64,000 nucleotides of DNA from an uncultured Eubacteriales bacterium. Lineage in GTDB: Bacteria > Bacillota > Clostridia > Christensenellales > Aristaeellaceae. The translations under genes were made by a program, and so were the position numbers. Where the stretch lies: the NCBI GenBank assembly GCA_902801165.1, contig CADCHI010000003.1, forward strand, positions 1-64,000. Direction: 5' to 3'. Under the pieces are notes generated by a model that searched no databases, was not told the DNA's origin, and was given only the letters and a program-made list of their open reading frames with translations. Shown here piece after piece: positions 42,476 through 51,062 of this stretch (positions within the stretch are counted from its first letter, which is position 1; each line of letters begins with the position of its first letter).

Positions 42476-43437
42476 TCGTCGTGGCAAGGGACGGCAGCGG
42501 GGATTATACCTCGATCCAGGCAGCCATCGACGCCGCGCCTGCCGGCGGGGAGATTCGCGTGAAGCCGGGGGAGTACCGGGAGCGCGTGGTGATCGACAAG
42601 CCCGGGCTGCGCCTTGTGGGCGAGAGCCAAGAGGGCGTGGTCATCGCCGATTCCCGCTGCGCGAAGGACAAGGGGCCGGACGGCCTGGAGAAGGGCACGT
42701 TCCTCTCCTTCACGCTGATCACGCTGGCCCCAGATGTGGTCGTGGAAAACCTGACCGTGCGCAACGACGCCGGGGACGGCAGTGTCGCGGGCCAGGCGGT
42801 GGCGGTGTACGCCGCGGGGGACAGGGGCGTCTGGCGGAACTGCCGGATGATCGCCTGCCAGGACACCCTGTTCTGCGGCCCCGTGATGCGCAAGGTGCTG
42901 GACGACGTGGGTCGCGCGGACTGCGAGGCCGAGTGCGTGCCCTCCGTGTCGGACAGCCCGATGACCCACAGCCGGCAGTACTTCGAGAACTGCTTTATCC
43001 GGGGGGACGTGGACTACATCTTCGGGCCCTACCGCTGCTGGTTCGAGGGCTGCACGCTGTACATGAACGCTCGGGGCGGCTGGTATACGGCGGCGAACAC
43101 CCCGGAGGGACAGCCCTTCGGCATGGTGTTCCACCGCTGCCGGCTTACCGGGGAGTGCGTGCCCGGAACGGGCTATCTGGGAAGACCCTGGCGCAGGTTC
43201 GCCCGCACGCTGTTTTTGGCGTGCGAGATGGACGCCTGCGTGAGCTGGTACGGCTTCATGGACTGGGATGAGTTCAGGGTGGTCACGGACCGGCTGGGCG
43301 AGTGGCGCACTACGGGGGCGCGGGCGGATCAGTCCATCCGACACCCGATGCAAAAGCGCATGACGGACGCGGAGGCCCGGCTCGTGACCCGGACCGCCGT
43401 GCTCTCCGGATGGGACCCGCAGGGCGTCGGGGCATGA
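42472..43437 (+). CDS. Pectinesterase (carbohydrate esterase family 8)
   Basis: De-esterifies methyl groups of pectin or oligogalacturonides. The 321-residue beta-helix protein shows MIVVARDGSGDYTSIQAAIDAAP at the N-terminus, Gln-Asp131 in ACQDTLFCG, Asp181 in GDVDYIFGPYR, and Arg238 in YLGRPWRRF, the catalytic set of the family. There is no signal peptide, so it probably acts in the cytoplasm on imported oligomers. Translationally coupled to the isomerase upstream. Confidence 0.94.
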   Translation: MIVVARDGSGDYTSIQAAIDAAPAGGEIRVKPGEYRERVVIDKPGLRLVGESQEGVVIADSRCAKDKGPDGLEKGTFLSFTLITLAPDVVVENLTVRNDAGDGSVAGQAVAVYAAGDRGVWRNCRMIACQDTLFCGPVMRKVLDDVGRADCEAECVPSVSDSPMTHSRQYFENCFIRGDVDYIFGPYRCWFEGCTLYMNARGGWYTAANTPEGQPFGMVFHRCRLTGECVPGTGYLGRPWRRFARTLFLACEMDACVSWYGFMDWDEFRVVTDRLGEWRTTGARADQSIRHPMQKRMTDAEARLVTRTAVLSGWDPQGVGA

Positions 43438-43489
43438 GCAAAGCAAAATCGCGGTGTCGCATTCCGCATCGAAAAAGAGGGAGAATCCT

Positions 43490-44620
43490 ATGAACTACGA
43501 GCAGGCCTCCGCCCGCTGCTGGGTGGAGATCGACCTGGATGTCCTGGAGCACAACTACGACTCCGCGCGGCGGTTGAGCGGCGAGGCGCGGGTCATTCCG
43601 GTGCTGAAGGCGAACGCCTATGGCCTGGGCGCCGCGGCGCTGTCCAGGCGGCTGGCGGCGAAAGGCGCGACGCTGTTCGCCGTGGCGGAGCTCTACGAGG
43701 CGCTGGAGGTCATGGCGGCCAGCGGGCGGGACGCGCTGGTGCTGGGTATGGTGGCCCCGTCGCAGATGGAGGAGGCCGTGGAGGCGGGCGTCGTCATCAC
43801 CGCCTATTCGGTGGACATGGCGCGGCAGCTGGATGCCGCCGCGGCGCGGGTGGGGAAGCCCGCCCGGGTCCACATCAAGGTGGATACCGGCCTGCACCGG
43901 CTGGGCCTGGACGCGGACACCGCCGCCCGGGAGGCGCTGGAGATCTGCCGCCTGCCCCACCTGAGGGTGGAGGGCCTGTTTACCCACCTTGCTTTGCGTG
44001 TGCGGGAGGCGGACGAGGCTCAGATCCGACGGCTGCTGGATGTCGCCGGGACGCTGCGCCGGGCGGGCGTCGACTTCGGCCTGCTCCACGCCTGCGACAG
44101 CATCGGCATGGTGCGCTATCCCGAATACCGCTTCAACGCCGTGCGCACCGGGGCGTGGCTCTACGGCGTCGTCCCCAGCCGCTATCCCAACGCCAACGGC
44201 GAGTGCCTCTGCCCGGTGCGGTTCATGACCCGGGTGGTCCAGGTGCGCCGCGTGGCGGCGGGGGAATACCTGGGCTATGACGAGGACCATCCGCTGGAGC
44301 GCGATCGGGTCATCGCCACGCTGTCCGCGGGCTACGCCGACGGCTATCCCCGGGTGAACAGCGTCGGGGAGGTGGCCGTGCGCGGCAGGCGCGCGCCCGT
44401 GGCGGGGCTGGTCTGCATGGACCAGATGACCGTGGACGTGACCGACATTCCCGGCATCGCGCCGGGGGACGCGGTGACGTTGCTGGGCGGCGACATCGGC
44501 TACGGCGAGCTGATGGCCTGGACGGGCCTGAACCGCAACGACCTGCTGTCCCGCATCGGCATGCGGGTGCCCCGGGTGTACATGCGTGGGGGAGAACCCG
44601 AGGAGATCGTCCGGCTGTGA
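43490..44620 (+). CDS. alr: Alanine racemase
   Basis: PLP-dependent L/D-alanine interconversion for peptidoglycan. 376 residues. The PLP lysine is Lys40 in VLKANAYGLG, and the catalytic tyrosine is in LSAGYADGYPR. HIKVDTGLHRLG, RTGAWLYGV and GLVCMDQMTVDVTD are further landmarks. The ATG at 43490 with AGAGGGAG is chosen; the open frame begins earlier without homology. It is followed by an LD-carboxypeptidase, another D-amino-acid cell wall enzyme. Confidence 0.96.
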   Translation: MNYEQASARCWVEIDLDVLEHNYDSARRLSGEARVIPVLKANAYGLGAAALSRRLAAKGATLFAVAELYEALEVMAASGRDALVLGMVAPSQMEEAVEAGVVITAYSVDMARQLDAAAARVGKPARVHIKVDTGLHRLGLDADTAAREALEICRLPHLRVEGLFTHLALRVREADEAQIRRLLDVAGTLRRAGVDFGLLHACDSIGMVRYPEYRFNAVRTGAWLYGVVPSRYPNANGECLCPVRFMTRVVQVRRVAAGEYLGYDEDHPLERDRVIATLSAGYADGYPRVNSVGEVAVRGRRAPVAGLVCMDQMTVDVTDIPGIAPGDAVTLLGGDIGYGELMAWTGLNRNDLLSRIGMRVPRVYMRGGEPEEIVRL

Positions 44621-44654
44621 GAAGCAAAGCCTTACCTGATGAAGTGGAAGGAGA

Positions 44655-45599
44655 ATGAACATGATGTTGAAGCCCAAGCCCTTGAAGAGGGGAGACACCA
44701 TCGGCCTGGTGGGCATTTCCGGCGCCCTGCAGGACCCGGAGGTCAAGTATCCGAAGATGATGGAGGCCATCGACGCCCTCGGCTACAAGGTGATCGTGGC
44801 GGACAGCTGCCGGGAGTACTACGGCTACCTGTCCGGCACCGATGCCTCCCGGGCGAAGGGATTGAACCAGATGTTTGCTGACGACCGGGTGGACGCCGTG
44901 GTGTGCATGCGCGGCGGCTACGGCGTGGCGCGGATGCTGGACCTGGTGGATTTCGACGTAATCCGGGCAAACCCGAAGATCATGCTGGGCTATTCCGACA
45001 TCACGGCCCTGCACACGGCCATCCACCAGAAGGTGGGCATGGTCACCTTCCACGGCCCAATGCCCTCCACCTGCTGGACCCGGTTCGACGACTTCACCCG
45101 GGAGAGCATGCTCAGGGCGCTGAGTTCCACCGAGCCGCTGGGCCAGATCCACAACCCCGAGGGCATGGAGCCCCGGTGCGTGGTGCCCGGGCGCTGCGAG
45201 GGCCAGCTGGTGGGCGGCAACCTGTCGCTGATCGCCTCCGCCTGCGGCACGCCCTACGCCCTGGACGTGGAGGGCAAGGTGCTGCTGCTGGAGGACATCG
45301 GCGAGAAGATCTACCGGCTGGACTCCATGCTCACCCAGCTGCGCCAGGCGGGCATGTTTGAAAAGTGCGCCGGGGTGGTGCTGGGCGGCTTCACCAACTG
45401 CACCATCGAATACGAGCACTACGCCCTCCAGCTGGAGGACATCATCCACGACATCATCGTGCCCGCCGGCAAGCCCGTGCTGGCCAATATGTCCATCGGC
45501 CACATGGATACCAAGATCACCGTGCCCCTGGGCGTGAACTGCGTGCTGGACGCCGGCGCAAAGACGCTGGAGTTCACGGAGAGCGCGCTGGAGGGGTGA
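44655..45599 (+). CDS. ldcA: LD-carboxypeptidase (muramoyltetrapeptide carboxypeptidase, S66)
   Basis: Removes terminal D-alanine from cytoplasmic tetrapeptide muropeptides in wall recycling (or, in MccF-like members, cleaves peptide-nucleotide antibiotics). The 314-residue protein has RGGYGVARMLDLVDFD, the nucleophile Ser in MLGYSDITALHTAIH, the catalytic Glu in LLLEDIGEKIYRLD and the His in SIGHMDTKITVPLG. The recycling role is favoured because alr is next door. Confidence 0.92.
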   Translation: MNMMLKPKPLKRGDTIGLVGISGALQDPEVKYPKMMEAIDALGYKVIVADSCREYYGYLSGTDASRAKGLNQMFADDRVDAVVCMRGGYGVARMLDLVDFDVIRANPKIMLGYSDITALHTAIHQKVGMVTFHGPMPSTCWTRFDDFTRESMLRALSSTEPLGQIHNPEGMEPRCVVPGRCEGQLVGGNLSLIASACGTPYALDVEGKVLLLEDIGEKIYRLDSMLTQLRQAGMFEKCAGVVLGGFTNCTIEYEHYALQLEDIIHDIIVPAGKPVLANMSIGHMDTKITVPLGVNCVLDAGAKTLEFTESALEG

Positions 45600-45608
45600 T
45601 GAACCTAT

Positions 45609-45651
45609 AAAATGATCCCCGTCCCTGAATTCAGAGACGGGGATCATTTTT
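45609..45651. terminator. Bidirectional terminator between ldcA and the amidohydrolase gene
   Basis: A 13-bp perfect stem (AATGATCCCCGTC/GACGGGGATCATT) followed by T residues on the plus strand and preceded by A residues, serving both convergent genes. Confidence 0.93.
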
Positions 45652-45660
45652 AGGCGCGGC

Positions 45661-46833
45661 CTATTCCAACATGCCCATCCGGTCCAGCACCAGCGCGCAC
45701 TGCATGGCCGCGCCGATGGGCAGGCAGCGCTCGTCGGGGACGAGCTCCCGGGTGTGCAGGCCGGCGGCGGGAAGCGCGGCGGAACAGCCCAGGTGCCAGA
45801 AGGCGCCGGGCACCTTCTCCACGAAGTAGGAGAAGTCCTCGCCGCCCATGCTGGGCGCGGTGCGGGTCAGGGCGTTCTCAGTCCCCAGCAGCCGCGCACC
45901 GAGGCGCAGCACGCGCTCGGCCTCCGCGGGGGTGTTGATCAGCGGGCTGTAGCCGGAGACGACCTCCACCTCGACTGTCGCGCCGAAGGCCGCCGCCACG
46001 CCCTCGCAGACCTCGCGGACGCGGCGCTTGAGCAGCGCGCGCAGGTCGGGGTCCGCCGCGCGCAGGGTGCCGGAGATCTGGACGTGGTCGCAGACCACGT
46101 TGGGGGCCTGGCCGCCGTGGATCGTGCCGAGGGAGAGCACCGCGGGCATCAGGGGAGAGGCGCTGCGGGAGACGACCGTCTGCAGCGCGGAGATCATCTG
46201 CGCGGCGCAGACGATGGCGTCCACGCACAGGTGGGGCCTCGCCGCGTGCCCGGAGACGCCCCGTACATCGATGTTGATCTCGTCGGTGGAGGCGTTCAGG
46301 CAGCCGGGCATGGTGTCGATCTGCCCGACGCGCATGTAGGGCTGCACGTGGAGCCCGTAGACGGCGTCCACGCCCTCCACGGCGCCGGCAGCCACCATCG
46401 GCTCCGCGCCGCCGACGGTCTCCTCGGCGGGCTGGAACAGCAGGCGCACGGTGCCGCAGAGCGCGTCTTTCATCTCAGACAGCAGCTTCGCGGCGGCCAG
46501 CTGGATGGCCATGTGCATGTCGTGGCCGCAGGCGTGCATCCAGCCCTCGTGCTCGGAGCGGAAGGGGCAGCCCTCCGGCTCGGTGATGGGCAGGGCGTCC
46601 ATGTCGGCCCGAAGGGCCACGGTGGGGCCGGGCTTGCCGCCCCGGATAGTGCCCACGACCCAGGTGCGCTCCTCGGCGTGGGGGATGCCCAGGGCGTCCA
46701 GCGTTTGGCAGATCAGCGCCTGGGTCTTGAATTCCTGAAAGCCCGTCTCCGGGATCCGGTGCAGCGCCCGCCGCTGTTCGACGGTCCAAGGCGCGATGGC
46801 CTCGGCGCGGGCGTAGAGCTCCTGAAGGTTCAT
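45661..46833 (-). CDS. M20 family amidohydrolase (N-acyl amino acid / peptide hydrolase)
   Basis: A 390-residue metal-dependent hydrolase. Metal ligands appear in MHACGHDMHMAIQLAAAKLL, LLFQPAEETVGGAEPMV and the C-terminal SMGGEDFSYFVEKVPGAFWHLG. A dimerisation domain lies in between (about 180-290). Relatives include hippurate hydrolase, N-acetyl-diaminopimelate deacetylase and amidohydrolase AmhX. It is last in an operon with a peptide transporter, suggesting hydrolysis of imported acylated peptides. The RBS is GCGAGG. Confidence 0.93.
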   Translation of the reverse strand: MNLQELYARAEAIAPWTVEQRRALHRIPETGFQEFKTQALICQTLDALGIPHAEERTWVVGTIRGGKPGPTVALRADMDALPITEPEGCPFRSEHEGWMHACGHDMHMAIQLAAAKLLSEMKDALCGTVRLLFQPAEETVGGAEPMVAAGAVEGVDAVYGLHVQPYMRVGQIDTMPGCLNASTDEINIDVRGVSGHAARPHLCVDAIVCAAQMISALQTVVSRSASPLMPAVLSLGTIHGGQAPNVVCDHVQISGTLRAADPDLRALLKRRVREVCEGVAAAFGATVEVEVVSGYSPLINTPAEAERVLRLGARLLGTENALTRTAPSMGGEDFSYFVEKVPGAFWHLGCSAALPAAGLHTRELVPDERCLPIGAAMQCALVLDRMGMLE

Positions 46834-46872
46834 GTCGGTTGCCTCGCTTTGCGGTGATGTTGCGGCTGTGGA

Positions 46873-47835
46873 CTACAGGTGGCAGGCCAGGAAGTGGCCC
46901 GGGGCGACCTCGCGCATCTCGGGGTTGACCTCAGTGCAGACGGGCTTGCAGTAGCGGCAGCGGCTGGCAAAGGGGCAGCCCGGGGGCGGGTCGATGGGCT
47001 GGGGCACGTCGCCCTGGAGCACGATGCGGTTGGCCTGCTGGGCCAGGTCCGGGTCGGCGATGGGCACGGCAGACATCAGCGCCTGGGTGTAGGGGTGCTG
47101 CATGTTGGAGTACAGCTCCTCGGCGGAGGCCAGCTCCACCATGTGGCCCAGGTACATCACGCCCACGCGGTGGGAGATGTGCCGAACCATGGACAGGTCG
47201 TGGCTGACGAACAGGTAGGTGATGCCGAGGCTGTCCTGCAGCTCCTCCAGCATGTTGATCACCTGGGCCTGTATGGACACGTCCAGGGCCGAGATGGGCT
47301 CGTCGCAGACGATGAACTCCGGCCGCATGGCCAGGGATCGGGCGATGCCGATGCGCTGGCGCTGGCCGCCGGAAAACTCGTGGGGATAGCGGTTCAGGTG
47401 ATCCTTCTTCAGGCCTACCTGCTCCACCAGCTCCGCCACCCGGGCGGTGATCTCCGCCTGAGGCATGCCCTGCAGGCGCATGGGCTCCCCGATGATGCTG
47501 GAGACGGTCATGCGGGGGTTCAGGGAGGCGTAGGGGTCCTGGAAGATCATCTGCATCTTCCGGCGATAGGGCAGCACAGCCTTCTCGTCCAGGTTGGCGA
47601 TATCCGTGCCCTGGTAGAGGATCTGCCCGCCGGTGGGGCGGTAGAGGCGCACCAGCGTGCGGCCCACGGTGGTCTTTCCGCAGCCGGATTCGCCCACCAG
47701 GCCGAAGGTCTCGCCGGGATAGAGGTCAAAGCTGACGTCGTCCACGGCCTTGAGCAGCTTGCGCCGTCCGAACAGAGACAGGCCCACGGGGAAGTACATC
47801 TTGAGGGAGCGGACCTCGATCAACGGTGAAGCCAT
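46873..47835 (-). CDS. Oligopeptide ABC transporter ATP-binding protein, OppF type (second system)
   Basis: A 320-residue ATPase. Walker A is GESGCGKTT, the Q-loop QMIFQDPYASLNPRM, the signature FSGGQRQRIGIARSLA, Walker B FIVCDEPISALD, the H-loop SHDLSM, and HPYTQALMSAVP. The cysteine cluster CPFASRCRYCKPVC is near the end. An ATG at 47841 would overlap the previous stop, but GGGAGGG leaves no spacing for it, so the ATG at 47835 is preferred. Confidence 0.93.
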   Translation of the reverse strand: MASPLIEVRSLKMYFPVGLSLFGRRKLLKAVDDVSFDLYPGETFGLVGESGCGKTTVGRTLVRLYRPTGGQILYQGTDIANLDEKAVLPYRRKMQMIFQDPYASLNPRMTVSSIIGEPMRLQGMPQAEITARVAELVEQVGLKKDHLNRYPHEFSGGQRQRIGIARSLAMRPEFIVCDEPISALDVSIQAQVINMLEELQDSLGITYLFVSHDLSMVRHISHRVGVMYLGHMVELASAEELYSNMQHPYTQALMSAVPIADPDLAQQANRIVLQGDVPQPIDPPPGCPFASRCRYCKPVCTEVNPEMREVAPGHFLACHL

Positions 47836-47837
47836 GG

Positions 47838-48833
47838 TCATCCCTCCCTCTCGATCTTCGGGGCCTTCGGGTGCATCAGGTGGCAGGACACCGCGTGGGT
47901 GTCTGTGAGCACCGTGCGGGGCGGCATGTACTCCCGGCAGACGGGCATGCAGTAGCGGCAGCGCGGCGCGAAGGGGCAGCCCTTGGGGGGCATCAGCATG
48001 TCCGGCGGGGTGCCCTTGATGGGGATCAGCTTCTCGTCCGGGCTGTCCGTCAGCTTCGGGATCGAGTTCAGCAGGCCCCAGGTGTAGGGATGCCTGGGGG
48101 CGTAGAAGATCTCCCGGGCAGTGCCCTCCTCGGCGATGGTGCCGCCGTACATGACCAGGATGCGGCTGCACATGCTGGCGATGACGCCCAGGTCGTGGGT
48201 GATCATGATGATAGACGTCTTGGTGGAGTGCCTCAGGTGGTTCAGCAGGTCCAGGATCTGGGCCTGGATGGTCACGTCCAGGGCGGTGGTGGGCTCGTCG
48301 GCGATGACCATCTTGGGGCTGCAGGCAATGGCGATGGCGATCATCACGCGCTGGCGCAGGCCTCCGGACAGCTCGTGGGGATACTGGCGCAGGCGGGCCT
48401 CCGGGTTGGGGATCTCCACCTGCCGGAGCAGCTCCAGCGCCTTGGCCCGGGCCTCGGCGCGGTTCAGCTTCATGTGGTTCCTCAGCGGCTCGGTCAGCTG
48501 GGACTCCACCGTGAACAGCGGGTTCAGCGAGGTCATGGGGTCCTGGAAGATCATGCCGATCTCGCGGCCGTGCATGGCCCGCAGGGCCTTGGGGCCCATC
48601 TGGGTCAGCTCCCGCCCGTCGAAGCGGATCGACTCGGCGGAGATGTCCGCGTAGTTGGGCAGCAGGCCCATCACGGACAGCATCGTCACGCTCTTGCCGG
48701 AGCCGGACTCGCCCACGATGCCGATGCTCTCGCCCTGGTCCACGTGGAAGGAGACGCCGCGCACGGCCTGCACCGTGCCCACGCCGATCCGGAACGAGGT
48801 GGTGAGGTTCTTGACCTCGAGAAGCTTATCCAT
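47838..48833 (-). CDS. Oligopeptide ABC transporter ATP-binding protein, OppD type (second system)
   Basis: A 331-residue ATPase. Walker A is GESGSGKS, the Q-loop GMIFQDPMTSLNPLF, the signature LSGGLRQRVMIAIAIA, Walker [13 protein letters not shown], the H-loop THDLGV, and HPYTWGLLNSIP. The cysteine cluster CPFAPRCRYCMPVC follows. Two ATGs are possible. The one at 48833 has AAGGATGG at proper spacing, while the one at 48842 lies inside that site. It adjoins oppF with no gap. Confidence 0.93.
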   Translation of the reverse strand: MDKLLEVKNLTTSFRIGVGTVQAVRGVSFHVDQGESIGIVGESGSGKSVTMLSVMGLLPNYADISAESIRFDGRELTQMGPKALRAMHGREIGMIFQDPMTSLNPLFTVESQLTEPLRNHMKLNRAEARAKALELLRQVEIPNPEARLRQYPHELSGGLRQRVMIAIAIACSPKMVIADEPTTALDVTIQAQILDLLNHLRHSTKTSIIMITHDLGVIASMCSRILVMYGGTIAEEGTAREIFYAPRHPYTWGLLNSIPKLTDSPDEKLIPIKGTPPDMLMPPKGCPFAPRCRYCMPVCREYMPPRTVLTDTHAVSCHLMHPKAPKIEREG

Positions 48834-48873
48834 AGAATCCATCCTTTGCGATATAGGGGGGCGGCCGGAGGCC

Positions 48874-49818
48874 TCACTTCTTCAGGCGGGGGTCCAGCGC
48901 GTCGCGCAGGCCGTCGCCGATGAAGTTGAAGGAGAACATCGTCAGGCAGATGGCCAGCACCGGGAAGAAGATCTGGTAGGGCTGGGACAGCATCATCGGG
49001 ATGGCGTCGTTGGCCAGGGAGCCCCATGAGGCCATCGGGGCCTGTATGCCGATGCCTAGGAAGGACAGGAAGGCCTCGGAGAAGATGGCGTTGGGGATCA
49101 AAAACGCGGTGGAGACGATGATGGGGCCCATGGCGTTGGGCAGCAGGTGGGTGCGCAGCAGGTGCCAGGTGCGCCCGCCCGCCAGCCGGCTGGCCAGCAC
49201 GTATTCGGAGAACTTCAGCCGCATGACCTCGCTGCGCACCACGCGGGCCGTGCCGATCCAGCTGGTGAAGCACAGTGCCAGTATGACAGAGGGCATGTTG
49301 GAGCCGAACAGCAGCATGATCAGCACGATGTACAGCAGGCTCGGCAGGCTGGAGAGGATGTCCACGATGCGCATCATGACCATGTCCGTGCGGCCGCCGA
49401 TGTAGCCGGACAGGCCGCCGTAGATGACGCCGATGACGAAGTTGATGGCGGCGGCCACGATGCCGATGGTCAGCGAGATGCGTGCGCCGTACATGATGCG
49501 GATGAACAGGTCGCGGCCCATCTGGTCGGTGCCGCAGGGGTGGGCCAGGCTCGGGCCCATGTTCATGCTCGTCAGGTCCATGCCCGAATAGGTGTAGGGG
49601 GAGAGCATGGGGATGACGACGGCCATGACGGCCATGATGAGTATGATCGAGGCGCCGATCACCGCCAGGGGGTCCCGGCGGAAGCGATGCCAGACGTCGT
49701 GCCAGTAGGTGGTGCTGGGTCGGGAGATCTCCTCCGCGCCGGTGCTGTCCTCGTTGATGACGAAGAGCTCGTCCGGCAGGTTGGCGTATTTTTGCATATC
49801 GGGCAGGTTGACGGACAC
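48874..49818 (-). CDS. Oligopeptide ABC transporter permease, OppC type (second system)
   Basis: A 314-residue permease of normal size, unlike the enlarged OppC near 31 kb. TM1 is AVIGASIILIMAVMAVVIPML, then HPCGTDQMGRDLFIRIMYGARISL and the EAA-type loop ASRLAGGRTWHLLRTHLLPNAMGPI. It ends FNFIGDGLRDALDPRLKK. The GTG start at 49818 has GGGAGGGAG upstream. Confidence 0.94.
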   Translation of the reverse strand: MSVNLPDMQKYANLPDELFVINEDSTGAEEISRPSTTYWHDVWHRFRRDPLAVIGASIILIMAVMAVVIPMLSPYTYSGMDLTSMNMGPSLAHPCGTDQMGRDLFIRIMYGARISLTIGIVAAAINFVIGVIYGGLSGYIGGRTDMVMMRIVDILSSLPSLLYIVLIMLLFGSNMPSVILALCFTSWIGTARVVRSEVMRLKFSEYVLASRLAGGRTWHLLRTHLLPNAMGPIIVSTAFLIPNAIFSEAFLSFLGIGIQAPMASWGSLANDAIPMMLSQPYQIFFPVLAICLTMFSFNFIGDGLRDALDPRLKK

Positions 49819-49834
49819 GATGCTCCCTCCCTTC

Positions 49835-50761
49835 TCAGCTGTTCAGCTTGACCCGCGGGTCCACGATGGCCAGCAGGATGTCGGAAATCAGGTTGCAGAT
49901 GACGACGAAAATGCCGAAGAATATGACGATGCCCATGATCATGGTGTAGTCGCGGTCGGATACCGACTGCACGAAGTAGCGGCCCACGCCGGGCACGGAG
50001 AACAGCCGCTCCACCACGAAGGAGCCGGTCAGCAGGCCCGCAATCAGCGGCCCCAGGTAGGTGATGACCGGGGTCAGCGCGTTCTTCAGGGCGTGCTTGC
50101 CCACCACCCACAGCTCCTTGACGCCCTTGGCCCGGGCGGTGCGGATGTAGTCCTGCTCCAGGGCTTCCAGCATCGAGGAGCGGGTCTGGCGGGTGATGTA
50201 GGCGATGGGGTTGAAGGCCAGGCAGGCTACCGGCAGGATGTAGTGCCGCCAGGTGGTGAGGCCGTAGCTGGGCAGCCATTGCAGCACGCCCGCGAACAGG
50301 TACAGCAGCAGCACCGAAATCACGAACACCGGCACCGATATGCCGATGGTGCAGAACACCATCGCGGCCATGTCCATGAACCTGCCGCGGTACAGCGCCG
50401 CGAGCACGCCCATGGGGATGCCGATGATCAGCGCCACGATGACCGCCACCGCGCCCACCCGGGCCGATACCGGGAAGTGCTGGGAGATGATGGAGTTCAC
50501 CGTGGTGTCCTGTTTCTTGTAGGAGATGCCCAGGTCGCCGTGGAGCAGGTTGCGCCAGTAGCTGAGGTACTGCTCGAACACGGGGCGGTCCAGCCCATAG
50601 CTGGCGGCGATGCGCGCCAGCACCTCCGGGGGCACGTTCTTCTGCTCATTGGGGCTGAAGGGGCTGCCCGGCATGGCGTGCATCATGAAGAAGGAGATCG
50701 TGATCAGCACCACGATGGTCAATACGCCGGCGAGCAGGCGCTTGAGGATGTATTTCAGCAT
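49835..50761 (-). CDS. Oligopeptide ABC transporter permease, OppB type (second system)
   Basis: A 308-residue permease. MLKYILKRLLAGVLTIVVLITISFFMMHAMPGSPF is the standard OppB N-terminus; LLHGDLGISYKKQDTTVN and the EAA region LEQDYIRTARAKGVKELWVVGKHALKNALTPV follow. The ATG at 50761 has GGGAGTG. First gene of a minus-strand operon oppB-oppC-oppD-oppF-M20, divergent from the binding protein. Confidence 0.94.
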   Translation of the reverse strand: MLKYILKRLLAGVLTIVVLITISFFMMHAMPGSPFSPNEQKNVPPEVLARIAASYGLDRPVFEQYLSYWRNLLHGDLGISYKKQDTTVNSIISQHFPVSARVGAVAVIVALIIGIPMGVLAALYRGRFMDMAAMVFCTIGISVPVFVISVLLLYLFAGVLQWLPSYGLTTWRHYILPVACLAFNPIAYITRQTRSSMLEALEQDYIRTARAKGVKELWVVGKHALKNALTPVITYLGPLIAGLLTGSFVVERLFSVPGVGRYFVQSVSDRDYTMIMGIVIFFGIFVVICNLISDILLAIVDPRVKLNS

Positions 50762-50792
50762 TGGATCACTCCCAGGCCGTCGATTGCATAAG

Positions 50793-50830
50793 ATGTATAA
50801 AAATACATTGCATTTGAAACTTTTATACAT
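50793..50830. promoter_or_regulatory. 10-bp inverted repeat upstream of oppB
   Basis: ATGTATAAAA and TTTTATACAT face each other across 18 nt, between the minus-strand promoter and oppB. It may be an operator or a leader hairpin. No cognate regulator is next to it. Confidence 0.45.
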
Positions 50831-50835
50831 GGTCT

Positions 50836-50864
50836 ATTCTACTACGAAACACATTAAGTTGCAA
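50836..50864 (-). promoter_or_regulatory. Promoter of the second opp operon
   Basis: TTGCAA (50859-50864), a 17-bp spacer and TAGAAT (50836-50841) on the minus strand. Confidence 0.7.
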
Positions 50865-50957
50865 GGGCAATTATAAGGAAATTCATTTTTAACAACCGGA
50901 AACCATAGTAGTAAGGCAAGGATGAATGTTAATGTCTCTTTATCTGTAAGAATAAAC

Positions 50958-50986
50958 TTGACAAAGGACGCATAAGCTGATATAAA
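50958..50986 (+). promoter_or_regulatory. Promoter of the second binding-protein gene
   Basis: TTGACA (50958-50963), a 17-bp spacer and TATAAA (50981-50986). A small CCCTGCGCGGG hairpin lies in the leader before the ribosome site. Confidence 0.88.
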
Positions 50987-51062
50987 TATACTATCATCAT
51001 GCATCGGTCCGGGCCCTGCGCGGGCGGGCCGTCATGGTAAACACCTTCAAGGAGGAAACAAC

